Below are positions 25,597 through 36,500 of a stretch of DNA of 64,000 nt, in pieces (position 1 is the stretch's first letter; each line of letters opens with the position of its first letter). The notes under the pieces were generated by a model that had not been told where the DNA came from, searched no databases, and saw only the letters and a list, made by a program, of their open reading frames with translations. Position numbers and translations under genes: made by a program. The stretch is from contig NC_087064.1 in NCBI RefSeq assembly GCF_963678635.1, forward strand, positions 65,651,548 to 65,715,547. Reading direction: 5' to 3'. Origin of the DNA: Symsagittifera roscoffensis (lineage: Eukaryota > Xenacoelomorpha > Acoela > Convolutidae).

Positions 25597-27015
25597 TAGC
25601 GTGTAACGCACCTCCAGTGCTTCGAATTTTTGACAACTCATGAAAAACCGCATATTTTGGAAACCAGATCTGCAGGCTTTAAGTGTACTCTGACAGCACC
25701 CAATTACATGGTTGGTAATTTATTATTTTATAATTTTTTTAAATTTGTGTTTTCCGTCATCTCGAAAAAGTCAAATCTCGAAAAGTAAAAACATTTAAGT
25801 AGTCATATTTGGAGGCAAGATTTACAACTCCTGGGAGTACCCTGGCAGCACCCAATTACAGGATTGGGATATTTAAACTTTGAGAATTTTTCCAATCCTA
25901 AGTTAACTGAAACTTTTGGAAAAATCATAAAAAGACCTCATATCAAAACTACAAGGATTTGAGCAATCCTATCTGGAGCAAAGATTCGCAGCCCCTATGA
26001 GTACCCAGACAGCACCCAACAACAGGTTAAGAACTTCAAATTAAAAAAAAAATTTCGTTTTCTGAAAATCTTGGAAAAAATCACAAAAACGTCATCTCTG
26101 GAAACCTACAAAGATTTGAGCAGTCATAAATGGATCCAAGGTTCACAACCTGTGAGAGTACTCTGAAAACCCCCAACTGCAGGGTTTGGAATTTCAAATT
26201 TTGAGAAAAAATTAATTTAAATTTTTTGAAACATTTTTGAAAATCGTGAAAAAAGGCATATCTCAAAAACTACAATGATTTGAGCAGTTAAAATTGGAGG
26301 CAAGGTTCGCAATATCTGAGAGTACTCTGATAGTCCCCAATTACAGGGTTGGGAATTTCAAGCTATGAAGAAAGAAATTCGTTAATTTTTCTGAAAATTA
26401 GTTGACATATCACAAAAAACGTCATATCTCGAAAACCACAAGGATTTGAGTAGTCATATTTGGAGGACCCGAGAGTAACACACCCGAGAGTACCCTGACA
26501 GCACCCAAATACAGGGTAAGAAATTTCAAATTTTGAAAACAAAAATTAATTCAAGCTTTCTGAAAAAGCACAAAACGTGATATCTCGAAGATAGAAAAAA
26601 AAGATAGAAAAAACAGATCAACAAAGAAGGATCGAAAAAAGACAGGAAAAAACGATAGAAAATCCAGATAAAGATAAAGAGAGATTGGAGACAACCGTTT
26701 GACAGTAGTACTATTTTGAAGTAAATCGTCGAAACCAAATTGAAAGTTAAAAAAAATCAAGAGACTGGTAGACAGACATAATCAAATTAATTAAAAAAGC
26801 AGGTATTCAGACAGACAGACAGACCTTATGTGGCCTCCAAAAAAAACTACTGAAAAATTAATGACCTTGCGCAAAACTAACTGAAAAAGTTTCTTAAGCA
26901 TTGCAATATATGATATAGCTGAAATATGAAAAAAATTCTTTCGTTAAACATGCAAAACTATTAAGCTTAAACATGGGAGATAGCTGTCACTAGCATTTAA
27001 ATATGGTATAGATAG
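25597..27015. repeat. Compact copy of the array's parent element
   Basis: The copy has three parts. The head is tagcgtgtaacgcacctcc followed by caactcatgaaaaaccgcat, matching the start of the big array. The core has about five or six diverged units of roughly 150-170 bp (25,640-26,560), each with ctcgaaaa...cagtcat...actctgac landmarks. The tail (26,880-27,010) contains gcaatatatgatatagct and catttaaatatgg and ends in a gatagatagatatag microsatellite. GATA-, GAAA- and CAGA-rich stretches interrupt core and tail. This non-expanded layout shows that the 168-bp and 191-bp satellite units correspond to the core and tail of one mobile element. Confidence 0.7.
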
Positions 27016-28520
27016 ATAGATATAGATTCAAACGTTTTCTACGTCAAGAACTAAAACATGCGACATGTGAACAAGATTTAGAAATGATTGCTTCAAGATT
27101 TAGAAAAAATTGCTTAAGCGAGAAAATTGTCGGAAAGAAGCTTATCAATAACCGCAGTCTAATGCTTTTCGCGTTTGATTAAAAATTCTGCAATTTTTTC
27201 TAAATAAAATATCAATCAACATCTGAATTGGCAACCGACTTGACTAATTTTCTCACATTGTTCACGAAAAAGTTGTTCTTGATTTTTTAATTCAACTGTT
27301 GCATGAAGTTTCCGGGAATTACGACATTTGAGATGTAATCGTCAATATTACCAAAGAAATTATTAGATTATGCATAAATTGAGTAATTTGGTCTAGCTTT
27401 TTTAAATGCAATAAAAAACTTGATAAAATTACTCAACAAATGTATAAATTAATCATTTCATTGTTATTATTGGCAATTCTAATACTTGCTTTATCAATTA
27501 GCCCGTAGAAATAAAAAAAATTGCTGTTTTTCGGCTTTTGACCCTTTCTGCTCTTAGACTATTCTGCTCATTGACTGGCCACCATTTAGTAGCTCCGTAA
27601 TATAGATGTGGTATGATTGTAAAAAATATAATTGGATCTCTTTTATATATTTGGTGAATGTTAAGGAGACGGGTCTGGTCTAGACAGTGAACTTAATAAC
27701 GAGCAAAACAAACAAAATGAAGGCATTTTGGTGGGCAATTGAACGAAATAGGTGGTAAACGAATAATTGTTTCACACCATGCTTGCCCTCAAGTCGGATA
27801 AAATAAAACTAACAGCTGTAATAAATAGTGATTCAATATTCGGCTTATAGTTTTCTTCTAATTTGGTGCCTTGCTTTTGTTATGGTTGCTTTACAATCTC
27901 TCATAATTTCCTAGTAAGTTCTGGATCAGACCCGTCTTCTTGTCATTCACTCTCACCTTTCCCCAAAGCAAAAAAGCGATTTGTTGCTAGGGTCCATGTT
28001 CGTATGTGCGTAACAATTGAATCCTAGTTCACTGCAATCCTATTAGTCACGAGGTAACATAGGAGAATTTTTTTAAAAAACTTTTTTGGGTACATGAAAT
28101 TTAAGCTGAAAAACGATTTTTTCCTAGAGAGAACGATCTCAACTTGCCACATTTTTGCGATGGGACCAAGTGAACAACTTCCCCCTAAATAAAATTAGGG
28201 AGGAGATCGTTCGCTAGGTTAAAAATGTTATTTTACTGGCAATCAGATTTCAGCATCCCACATGCAGGCCTTTTCCAAAAATTAATAACGAGATTACAAA
28301 AACAAACTTGGAATTTGTTATTCAACTTTTCCCCGCTTTCAACGGTTGGAAAAAATTATAACCGTAACTACGGCTAATACCGCCGTATAATTGCTTTAAT
28401 TTATGATCAAGCTCGCTTGAGATCATTCTCATAATAATTTCGCGTTTGAAACTACTGTAATTTAGTAAACTTATAATACCATCTTATCTAGTAAACACCT
28501 GAAAGCGAATTCTTATTATG
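27016..28520. other. AT-rich intergenic DNA
   Basis: I see no gene, RNA or repeat structure that I can support. There are A/T homopolymers and an imperfect palindrome near 28,184-28,201. Confidence 0.45.
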
Positions 28521-28523
28521 ACT

Positions 28524-29235
28524 AGCGCATGACTCGCACGTACGGTGCTTCAAACAGATTTTGAACGTGAAAAAAAACTTCCTTAAATATTTACAAAAAA
28601 CAAGGACGTATTTAACACAACCGTAAATGTAACTTGTGCCCATTTATCAGGGTTTTGCATTTCTTAATTGAACATTTTAAGAAGTTATCTTTTAATTTAT
28701 TTTTCAGCCAAATGGTCACATCTCAAAAACTTCTGAGCTTTATCAGTTTTATGACGCGCAAAGCCAAAAAGGACCTTACACGCCGAAAGCAAACTCATGC
28801 CCGTGCATACTTTAATTTTCTGACAACAATGAGACTTTATTTGAAAAAAAAATTTGTTTTCTCTAAAAAAATTACTGGAAAATCAAAATGAAGAAGTTCA
28901 ATTTAAAAGACAAACTTACAGCCTATAGGAGCTTCCTGACAGCATTACAAAACATGGTTGAAAATTTCAAGATTTGTCAGTTTTTAAAATCGATGCTTTT
29001 GTTTTCAAAATCAAAACATACAAAGCAGAAACCATATCTCTGCTCTTAAAAGGTTTTGATCAGTCATACTTGGAGGCCATATATGCAATTCCTGATTGCA
29101 CCCTGATAACACTCCACCAAAGGGTTGAAAGAAATCTTTTTTTTTTTTCATTTTTAAATCTAAGTTTCCTTGAAAAAAAAATGAACAAACTATACGAAAC
29201 GACCTCGAAATTTGAGAATTATTATGATTAATATT
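28524..29235. repeat. Decayed third copy of the repeat element
   Basis: The start, ctagcgcatgactcgcacgt with ggtgcttc, matches the head of the 25.6-kb copy. Diverged core landmarks follow (cacatctcaaaaactt; gatcagtcatacttggaggc near 29,058; a gaccctgataac-like stretch). The short open frames here are repeat-derived and I do not call them. Confidence 0.5.
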
Positions 29236-29960
29236 ATTAAATCTACGTTTAATTTCTCTCACTTCACTTGTACAATAATCAGTATCAAACTGGCTTCCTA
29301 AAGAATTTAACTCGTCAAAATCGATGCCGCTAAAATATAAATAGCACATAATAGATTTTAGTCAAGTGCGTAAATGGTATGGGCGGCGAATTGCTGGGAG
29401 CCATCACAACAAAGTCAGGCACTGGCCTATTCGTCTTTTTAGCTGGACAAAAATCAGAAATTAAGAATCTATTGAGAAAATATCGGGTAATCTACAGAAG
29501 AATATTTTACAATGCAAGATAAAATATCAGTGGCTGGTCAAAACACGGAAGTGAAATTTGAGATGAGTACAACATTGACTCAAATAATTATTGCAAAGCT
29601 AGACCGCTTAAAGAATGCAATTTATTAGAACTAAACCACCAACAATTAAAATGGAAATATATTTAAGAATGCTTGAAGACTAGCACGGTCAAATTTGAAG
29701 CAGATTGATCAACCAAATAGCCGAAAAATATAAATATACGGAAATTTATAATGATAAGATCATCGAAATCTATACACAAATGCCATCATAAAACTCTTTG
29801 AAAAGCCTGTAACACTAGTTTTTTGAGATTTGATGTTTTTGCTAAGAATTTAATTGAATTATTTAATATTTTGATTACACTTCTAGCGACATTTTGGTTG
29901 GAAAAACGCAGTTGGAGTTACAGATTTCAGCAAAAAAAACTTCAAAATTGTTTAACTTAG
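29236..29960. other. jun 3' flank
   Basis: AT-rich sequence downstream of the jun stop codon on the minus strand, presumably including its 3' UTR. I find no clean AATAAA on the minus strand and nothing else recognisable. Confidence 0.4.
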
Positions 29961-31016
29961 TCACGAGGAGCCAAAGGCTTCCATGTTTTGGACGTGTACT
30001 TGGCAACCATGTTTTAAATGAACCATCATCTTCTCTTTGAGATGCGCAATCTGCTCTCTTAATTGGTGCTTCCGCTCGCTTAAGTCAGAGTTGCTCTTTT
30101 TCAGCTCATTTACTTGGTCTTCTAGCGTCGAAATTTTTTCCAGCTTCCTCTTTCTGCACTTTGTCGCTGCAATTCTATTGCGTAGCCGTTTCCGCTCTTG
30201 TTTTATTTTGTCCTGTAGGGAAGGATTGTTCGAATGAGGCAGCGGCGATTGTTCGGAAGCGGACGTCACAGATTCGGACGACGATAGATTGCCTGGTTCG
30301 GTCTTCACCGAATTAGGTGAGTTTGAATTGGAATACTGATCTACATTGCTCAAGTAAGTAGACGATGTGCTTATATTGCAACTTTTCTGGGCTTGTGCGG
30401 AAATTTGAGACAGCAGATTTCTTTGATGACTTAGATCCGAGGATACATTTGGCGCACTGAAAATCATACGAGCCCCGGATTCTGTAACTTTAGGCACTGA
30501 TTGAAGGCTTGCGAGAAGGAAGTTCTGAGCCGAGCTTGTTGGATGCTGATTTGGGTTTATTAGAATAGGTGCACTGGAAATGTATTGCGGTACGCCGTGA
30601 TTAATAACAATATTGCGCTGATTTGGAATCGAAGAAGACATCGATTGCTGAAGATCATTCATAGAGGAACGCGTTGAGGATATGTCGACGTAAAGATTGT
30701 TAGGAACACTTGTTGCGTATGATGTCGAATCCAATTGACTGACAGCTTTTGGATTGACAAACTGAGTAGGCGTAGGCGTTGAAGACCCCCCACCTGTGAT
30801 CGTATAATTATCCAAAATCATTTTTTCAAGCTCCGGAGAATCAACTTTTAACATTTGCATGTCAGGTGAGTCGAGGAAACAGGGATTATTATTCTGGCTG
30901 TCATTTTTCTTTGGCGTATGAGCATGGGTGAAATCAAGAGATAATTTAGACCGATCACTCCTCGCATTTGATTGGAAAGCGCCATCATGTGAACCTCCCA
31001 CATTATTCTGATACAT
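29961..31016 (-). CDS. jun: Jun, AP-1 bZIP transcription factor
   Basis: A 351-residue, single-exon frame from ATG (31,016) to TGA (29,961). Near the N-terminus, residues about 50-86 match the Jun transactivation and JNK-target region: Ser50-Pro and Ser60-Pro within LDSPDMQMLKVDSPELEKMI correspond to the c-Jun Ser63/Ser73 sites, and Thr80/Thr82 in TPTPTQF correspond to Thr91/Thr93. A low-complexity Ser/Asn-rich middle follows, with a sumoylation-like VKTE at 237-240. The bZIP domain (about 268-331) has the basic region KQERKRLRNRIAATKCRKRK, with the invariant Asn, Ala-Ala, Cys and Arg, then a leucine zipper beginning LEDQVNEL. One oddity is Thr instead of Ser before KCR. Jun dimerises with Fos or ATF family partners in the nucleus and binds TGA(C/G)TCA-type sites. 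Lack of introns fits jun in many animals. Fos is excluded by the N-terminal sites and zipper sequence. The gene appears intact. A giant retrotransposon starts about 450 bp upstream. Confidence 0.95.
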   Translation of the reverse strand: MYQNNVGGSHDGAFQSNARSDRSKLSLDFTHAHTPKKNDSQNNNPCFLDSPDMQMLKVDSPELEKMILDNYTITGGGSSTPTPTQFVNPKAVSQLDSTSYATSVPNNLYVDISSTRSSMNDLQQSMSSSIPNQRNIVINHGVPQYISSAPILINPNQHPTSSAQNFLLASLQSVPKVTESGARMIFSAPNVSSDLSHQRNLLSQISAQAQKSCNISTSSTYLSNVDQYSNSNSPNSVKTEPGNLSSSESVTSASEQSPLPHSNNPSLQDKIKQERKRLRNRIAATKCRKRKLEKISTLEDQVNELKKSNSDLSERKHQLREQIAHLKEKMMVHLKHGCQVHVQNMEAFGSS

Positions 31017-31465
31017 TCTTGCTAAACAGAAAACTGTCCAGAATTGGGCAGTTCAAACTTGAAGTCACAGCTTTCTGAAAAATGAGATACAGCAAATCGT
31101 TATTCGTCAAAAGAACAATGGACGATAAAGTAACTTTTGCGCTTAATGAAAATGCCTTCTGTTAAAAAAAAGCATGCCAAAACTCAGTTGAAGAAGAAAG
31201 GACGCTTCCAAAAATCGGCAGTTGTTATGATAACTTGAACAGAGCACTAGTACAAGTTTTTGGAGGCATTGAGGGCTCAAAAAAAAGAGAAACAAACTCA
31301 TTGGAAGCCAGAAAGATCAAAGAAAGTATTGATTTAAGAGTCCGACGAAAACAATTTCTTTAATGTTGAAAGCTTATACACACATGTTCCACTCGAAAAA
31401 TCATGATACAGAACTTAGAAAAATATGTGTAGAGATACGGCCTGTGTGTTTGTAAAGTTCCTTTT
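31017..31465. other. jun upstream region, cut short by an LTR
   Basis: About 450 bp between the jun ATG and the first base shared by the two LTRs. It should hold the 5' UTR and core promoter of jun (minus strand). I see no obvious TATA box and no TGA(C/G)TCA autoregulatory site here. Any further upstream elements have been displaced some 22 kb by the insertion. Confidence 0.5.
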
Positions 31466-31774
31466 AATTCGAACGATTGGACAAACCGTGAACGCTGAAG
31501 GATTCGGAAATTCCTAAATTTTAAATTTTCGAAGTGATGACGTAACAATTCTCAGAAACGTCAAAAACGGCCATTTTGGCAGAAAAACTGAAAAGCAACA
31601 CAACAACGATAGTTGCGCTGACAAAAACAACGAAGATTGTGGTTAAAAAAACCACAGAGAGAAACAGAAGTGACAGAGACAGCTCCGAGTTGCAACTATT
31701 GTGTCGCTACAATAGTTGCAAAGCAGTTGCTAACAACAGTGAGGGTTGGAAACCAGCCTTCCGGATTACAGAGA

Positions 31775-31815
31775 AATCAAGCTTAACGTGCTTGATTCAG
31801 TGGATTCGAGAATCC
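31775..31815 (+). promoter_or_regulatory. Paired hairpins in the 5' LTR
   Basis: Stem aatcaagc (31,775-31,782), 7-nt loop, gcttgatt (31,790-31,797); then ggatt (31,802), 4-nt loop, aatcc (31,811-31,815). The same two hairpins occur at equal spacing in the 3' LTR and in the diverged scrap at 54,135. See the finding on covariation. Confidence 0.5.
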
Positions 31816-32100
31816 GTAGGGGTTTCGGGACTGAAACTTTTATCATTTTATATGAACTTTTAGCTTCCCTGTCATGTCCTGAATTGAATTTAATTAACAT
31901 CCGAATTCATTCTACTAAGATGAGAAGCTAGGAGTTGGGGGAAAGGGTTGATCCATCTTCGATGGAGATGATGATTTTTATCTACTGAACAAAAACAATA
32001 ATAATTCAAAAAATAGTAGTAGCCCTGTTTTTAGGAGTGACCTCGTGGTCTGGGGATACTGAGACCCAGCCATGAGCTCACTATTTCTGCATGTAATTAA

Positions 32101-32476
32101 GTTAATTTGAGTGTTTTGACCGAAGCCGAAAGCAGTAACGTTTTTTGTCGACCCGATGTTAGAAAGACCACCGAAAGTACTGGCTTGGTAGAGACGGTGT
32201 TTAGACGTTAGCCAATCGTCTTAGAACTTAGTTTTGTTCTCCGTCGATATGTATCTTCCGGGCGAATGTTACATTTCTTCATGCTTCAGTTAATTTGAGT
32301 GTTTTGACCGAAGCCGAAAGCAGTAACGTTTTTTGTCGACCCGATGTTAGAAAGACCACTGAAAGTACTGGCTTGGTAGAGACGGTGTTTAGACGTTAGC
32401 CAGTCGTCTTAGAACTTAGTTTTGTTCTCCGTCGATATGTATCTTCCGGGCGAATGTTACATTTCTTCATGCTTCA
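32101..32476 (+). repeat. 188-bp tandem duplication private to the 5' LTR
   Basis: The unit beginning gttaatttgagtgttttgac starts at 32,101 and again at 32,289. The 3' LTR has it once, with a private ~19-bp insertion (near 52,556). The duplication therefore arose after insertion, or the two LTRs were not made from one template. Confidence 0.85.
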
Positions 32477-33349
32477 CGCCTATCTATGACGACGAACCTG
32501 CAGTGCACTGTGCCATTCTGCCGGATTGGCACAGTCAAACTCTATGACGAGAACAAAACGGACGTTAATGACGTTACAGACGAATTCGTGATAAAAAGGA
32601 GGGTCAGAATGTTCTGGAATTTTTTAAATTTTAATATTTCGATTGTCGACAGTTCATTTCCCGGAAATAAAGAGAACGGCCATTTTGACGGAAAAAGAGA
32701 AGAGAAAAACTGTAACAGTCGCCTACTTCGGTCACATATGAAGCTTAAGAAAAATAGGCTCTATAAACTTGGCTCAAGAGTCAGGGACACTATCTCTTGT
32801 GTTTTTCTACCTCAAAACGGTCGGAGCCAATTCGGTTCACTTGCGACATGAGACTAGAACCCGTTACAGCTTAAAGGCCACAACCAAAATACCCCCCCCC
32901 CCCCCCCACTCTAGAAAATGAGAACGTCCCCATACTTAGGTCTCAAAATACCCAAAATACACGAACGCCGTTAAAAACAGGGTCGGAACAGTCCGTTAAA
33001 TTACTTTTTATTGGACAGTGGAACTTTGATCCATTTCAGATGGATCAACCTAAAACTCGCCATATCTCAACATACTTATCACAGAATACACTCGGGAAAA
33101 TTAAATTAGGTACTTACATAGCAGCACACTTGAGAATCAGAGTAACTAAGCTAATTAGTAACTCTAGCATAAATATAATTGAATATAACTCGAGAAGTTT
33201 TCTATCAATGAATCCCAATCGAAGGAAATGAGTTAATGATAAATTGCGCTCAATCCGGAAGGGTCAGCTGATTTGCGCTCAATTCGGAAGGGTCTTGGCA
33301 GAAGACTGATCCGGCAAGCAGTACAAGGAGCAACAAGAAGGCGCTCAAC

Positions 33350-33549
33350 NNNNNNNNNNNNNNNNNNNNNNNNNNNNNNNNNNNNNNNNNNNNNNNNNNN
33401 NNNNNNNNNNNNNNNNNNNNNNNNNNNNNNNNNNNNNNNNNNNNNNNNNNNNNNNNNNNNNNNNNNNNNNNNNNNNNNNNNNNNNNNNNNNNNNNNNNNN
33501 NNNNNNNNNNNNNNNNNNNNNNNNNNNNNNNNNNNNNNNNNNNNNNNNN
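33350..33549. other. Assembly gap (200 N)
   Basis: Exactly 200 unresolved bases replace the end of the 5' LTR, the expected primer-binding site and the start of gag. The round number suggests a placeholder length. It lies at the boundary where a long LTR would mis-assemble with its partner. Confidence 0.95.
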
Positions 33550-33550
33550 G

Positions 33551-36500
33551 GATCCACTAGAGGTAGGGGCAGTTCATCAGGGCTATGCCACAAGGGATAA
33601 TAGAACATGGGTCCCGAACAGTAGAGCAAGTTCATCGGGAAACAGACAGACATCTAACGAACGACCAACGCAAGGCACACATGCGACTGGGAGAAGTGAT
33701 TCCGGTAACAGAGGGCAAGCAAGCCCGGGGAGGAGTCATGTGGGCCAAGCGGGAAACACTCACGGCGATTCGGATTGCAGGGATGCACCGCATACAGAGC
33801 CTTTGACAAGGTGTGAGGACACTCAGGCGGGACACTCAAGGGATGCTACGGCAATGGCAACAGCCTTTGAACCCCTAAACAGGTTTTTGGAGACATTCCT
33901 CACAAGGTTATCCAGAACCAATGAACGCAGTGAGAAGTCCAGAAGAGTCTTTAAGAAACCAAGATGCTATAAAGACGAATCTGATGGCTCTATTGATACC
34001 TGGATAGAGGTAATGAAGCTGCATTTTGAAGAAGAGGACTTGTCGGAGAGACAGGAATGCAGTGCGCTCACCAGCAACTTGGAAGGGACAGCCCTGAACT
34101 GTGTCATGGCCAAGAAGCAATATCAGCGTGACACAGCTGAGAAAATCTTCGAAATCTTGTTAAACCGTTTCGGATCAGGGATGCAGGGGCACCAAGCGAT
34201 GATGCGCTTCGAGAAACGGAGGCAACGAGAAGATGAAACGATAGACAAGTTTCTCGATGACTTGGAAATGCTGAGAAGACGCAGCCAACCGGATGAGTCA
34301 AACCGAAGGATGAACCTGGCCGTAGCCTCAAAATTCATCGATGGTGTGAAGAATGATGAACTTCGAACAATGCTAGCAACGCATTACACACCACTATCAA
34401 CCAATGCGCCAACACCAGAGGAGTTGAGGCTCAAGTCAAAAGAGTATCTTTTGTTGAAACCTCCTTCGAGATCTGGATACTACAAGAACAATTATGGCAA
34501 TTTTAACAACGGACCAGCAAACCAAGGGAACAATTGGTACAAACCGAGGGATGATATGGACAAGAGACGCTCTTGTGCCAATTGCAGTTCAACGGACCAT
34601 CATGTGTCAGCATGCCCAACTTACAAACAAGGCATGAAAGCAATAGGTTTTAGCCTCGAGGACGAAAATGCGTCAGAAGTTGACCATGAGGATTTCATGA
34701 GAGGAGTAATTGCAAAATTCGGCCCGAGGTGTTTCTTTTGCAACTTGGAAGGTCATTTTAAATCAGATTGTCCACAATTCTGGGATGCAGTGGCAGACAT
34801 CAAGCATCCAAGGCATGAGGAAGCTTTATCAGGAGTGAAAGCCAGCAAAGTTCGCCTGTTGAGTGAAGCGGAGGCGCGCAGAAAAGACAAACCGCAAGAG
34901 CTGGCGACGAAGAAAATGCAAGCGGTAACTGAAGAGACATGTGAACCAGAACCAGTGACTGCGGCCGATGACTTCAAGATTGATTATAGGGCAGCCGCGA
35001 GGGATGCTCTAAATAGAGTACAGCAGGAAGTGGCGACGAAAGAGATCGAACAAAAAGTGAAACTCGAACTGGAGAAGGAGAAACTACAGGAGCAACTGAA
35101 TACCTTCGAAGCAACGGAGGTCGAGGAGACCAAAGCACCAAGCAGTTTGAGCATGAAACCTAATGTGATATCCGGTCAAAGGTTCGGCATGGTGCCACAA
35201 GGAAGCAAGATACAGTCGATAATTTCAGTGGCTGGACACCAGGTAATCAGAAATCTGAGTGAACCATCAGAGTTCACTTTGATGCATTTGGACACATATG
35301 CAGATTATCTGAGGCAGGTGGAGCCACGCACTGAGTCGAGAGCTGTGCGAGCACTACTAACGAAGGGTGGCCCTCGCATGAAGAAACTTCATGGACGCTA
35401 CCTAGAGGTCTATGGGCCGTATCAAGTGATGCTGAACGTGGATGGAATCAGTATCTACACCAGGACTTATGTAACAACAGATGATGACCAAATGGGGCAG
35501 ATCTATTTGGGTGAGGAGGAACTCAGAGTCCGCAGGATAGGCCATGACGCCATGATGGAACAAGACGCAGTACACATTGGGTATGAAGCAGATGTGACCG
35601 CACATCTGCTCGACACCAAAGGAACAAAAATCGGAGTCACAGGGCTTCTGGACACAGGAGCGGTAGTGAGTGTGATGCCGATAAAAACTTGGGAAAGAAT
35701 GGGCTTCACGCGGGAAGATCTAATTCCAACGAATTTCCGACTAGCCGCCGCCAATCGAGGAGCTATTTACGTAGCCGGAAGAACACCAATAACGGTCCTT
35801 CACATGGGAGGACGGGATCTTTGGATGAGCTTCCTGGTGGTAGAGAATTTGGACGACGCCGACCAATTCATCTTGGGCAGAGATTTTGTCAGGAATTTTG
35901 ACGTGATGATTGACTTGAACAACGGTCTGATACGGATTAGAAACCCGGACCGAAAGTATGTTAAGAGACCAATTAATAGGATAATAACAGACGAAAACAA
36001 GGTACCATTTTTTTTAGATAGAAAAGTAAAACTACAGCCAGGACAAGCTGTGGTGGCAATTTTTAGAATGAGGAATTTGAATTCGTTAAGTGATAGTAAA
36101 CAGGTTTGCTTAGTACCGAATCCAAATAGTCAGAGTTCGGTGATTTTAGGCCGGAGCTTCTCGGTAACGCGAAACGGACTGTGTGTCAGTGTGTTATTGA
36201 ACACACTGGACACCACGGTTTCAATCCAGCGTGGAAAGAAGCTTGGCTACGCTTTGCCGATGAGGACAGACTATGAGGAGACACAAAAGTTGAAGAAACA
36301 TAGTGTGAAAGACTGTCCTTATCATGCTAGTAAAGATAAAACTTTAAAGAGGATTAATGAATTAAAATCTATTCAAAAATTGTTTTCAATGAAATCCGAA
36401 ACGGACGATGGCTTATCAAGCTGCTCGAATTTTCCGGAACGCCCCTCGTCGTACGAGCTAGAATCTGACAAACCGGTTTTGCCAGAAATAGAACATTCAA

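Larger units (their letters stand above)
31466..33349 (+). repeat. 5' LTR (right end lost in gap)
   Basis: From attcgaacgat at 31,466 the sequence matches the segment from 51,824 almost base for base, apart from a 188-bp internal duplication, a C run of 17 instead of 8 near 32,890, and scattered substitutions. It includes a CRE-like TGACGTAA at 31,538-31,545 and a folded motif at 31,775-31,815. A 95-codon frame without ATG (31,576-31,863) is also present in the 3' LTR. I have no evidence that it is translated. Confidence 0.9.

Noticed and set aside
28634-28891. 85-codon frame
   Set aside because: Lies in the decayed third repeat-element copy.
31760-31820. Hammerhead ribozyme or true tRNA in the LTR
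   Set aside because: A three-way fold with a 7-nt loop and a GAAA is suggestive, but there is no CUGANGA core, and no D arm, acceptor or T loop of tRNA type.
31576-31863. 95-codon frame present in both LTRs
   Set aside because: Conserved because the LTRs are recent duplicates; no ATG start and it overlaps the structured RNA motif, so translation is not supported.
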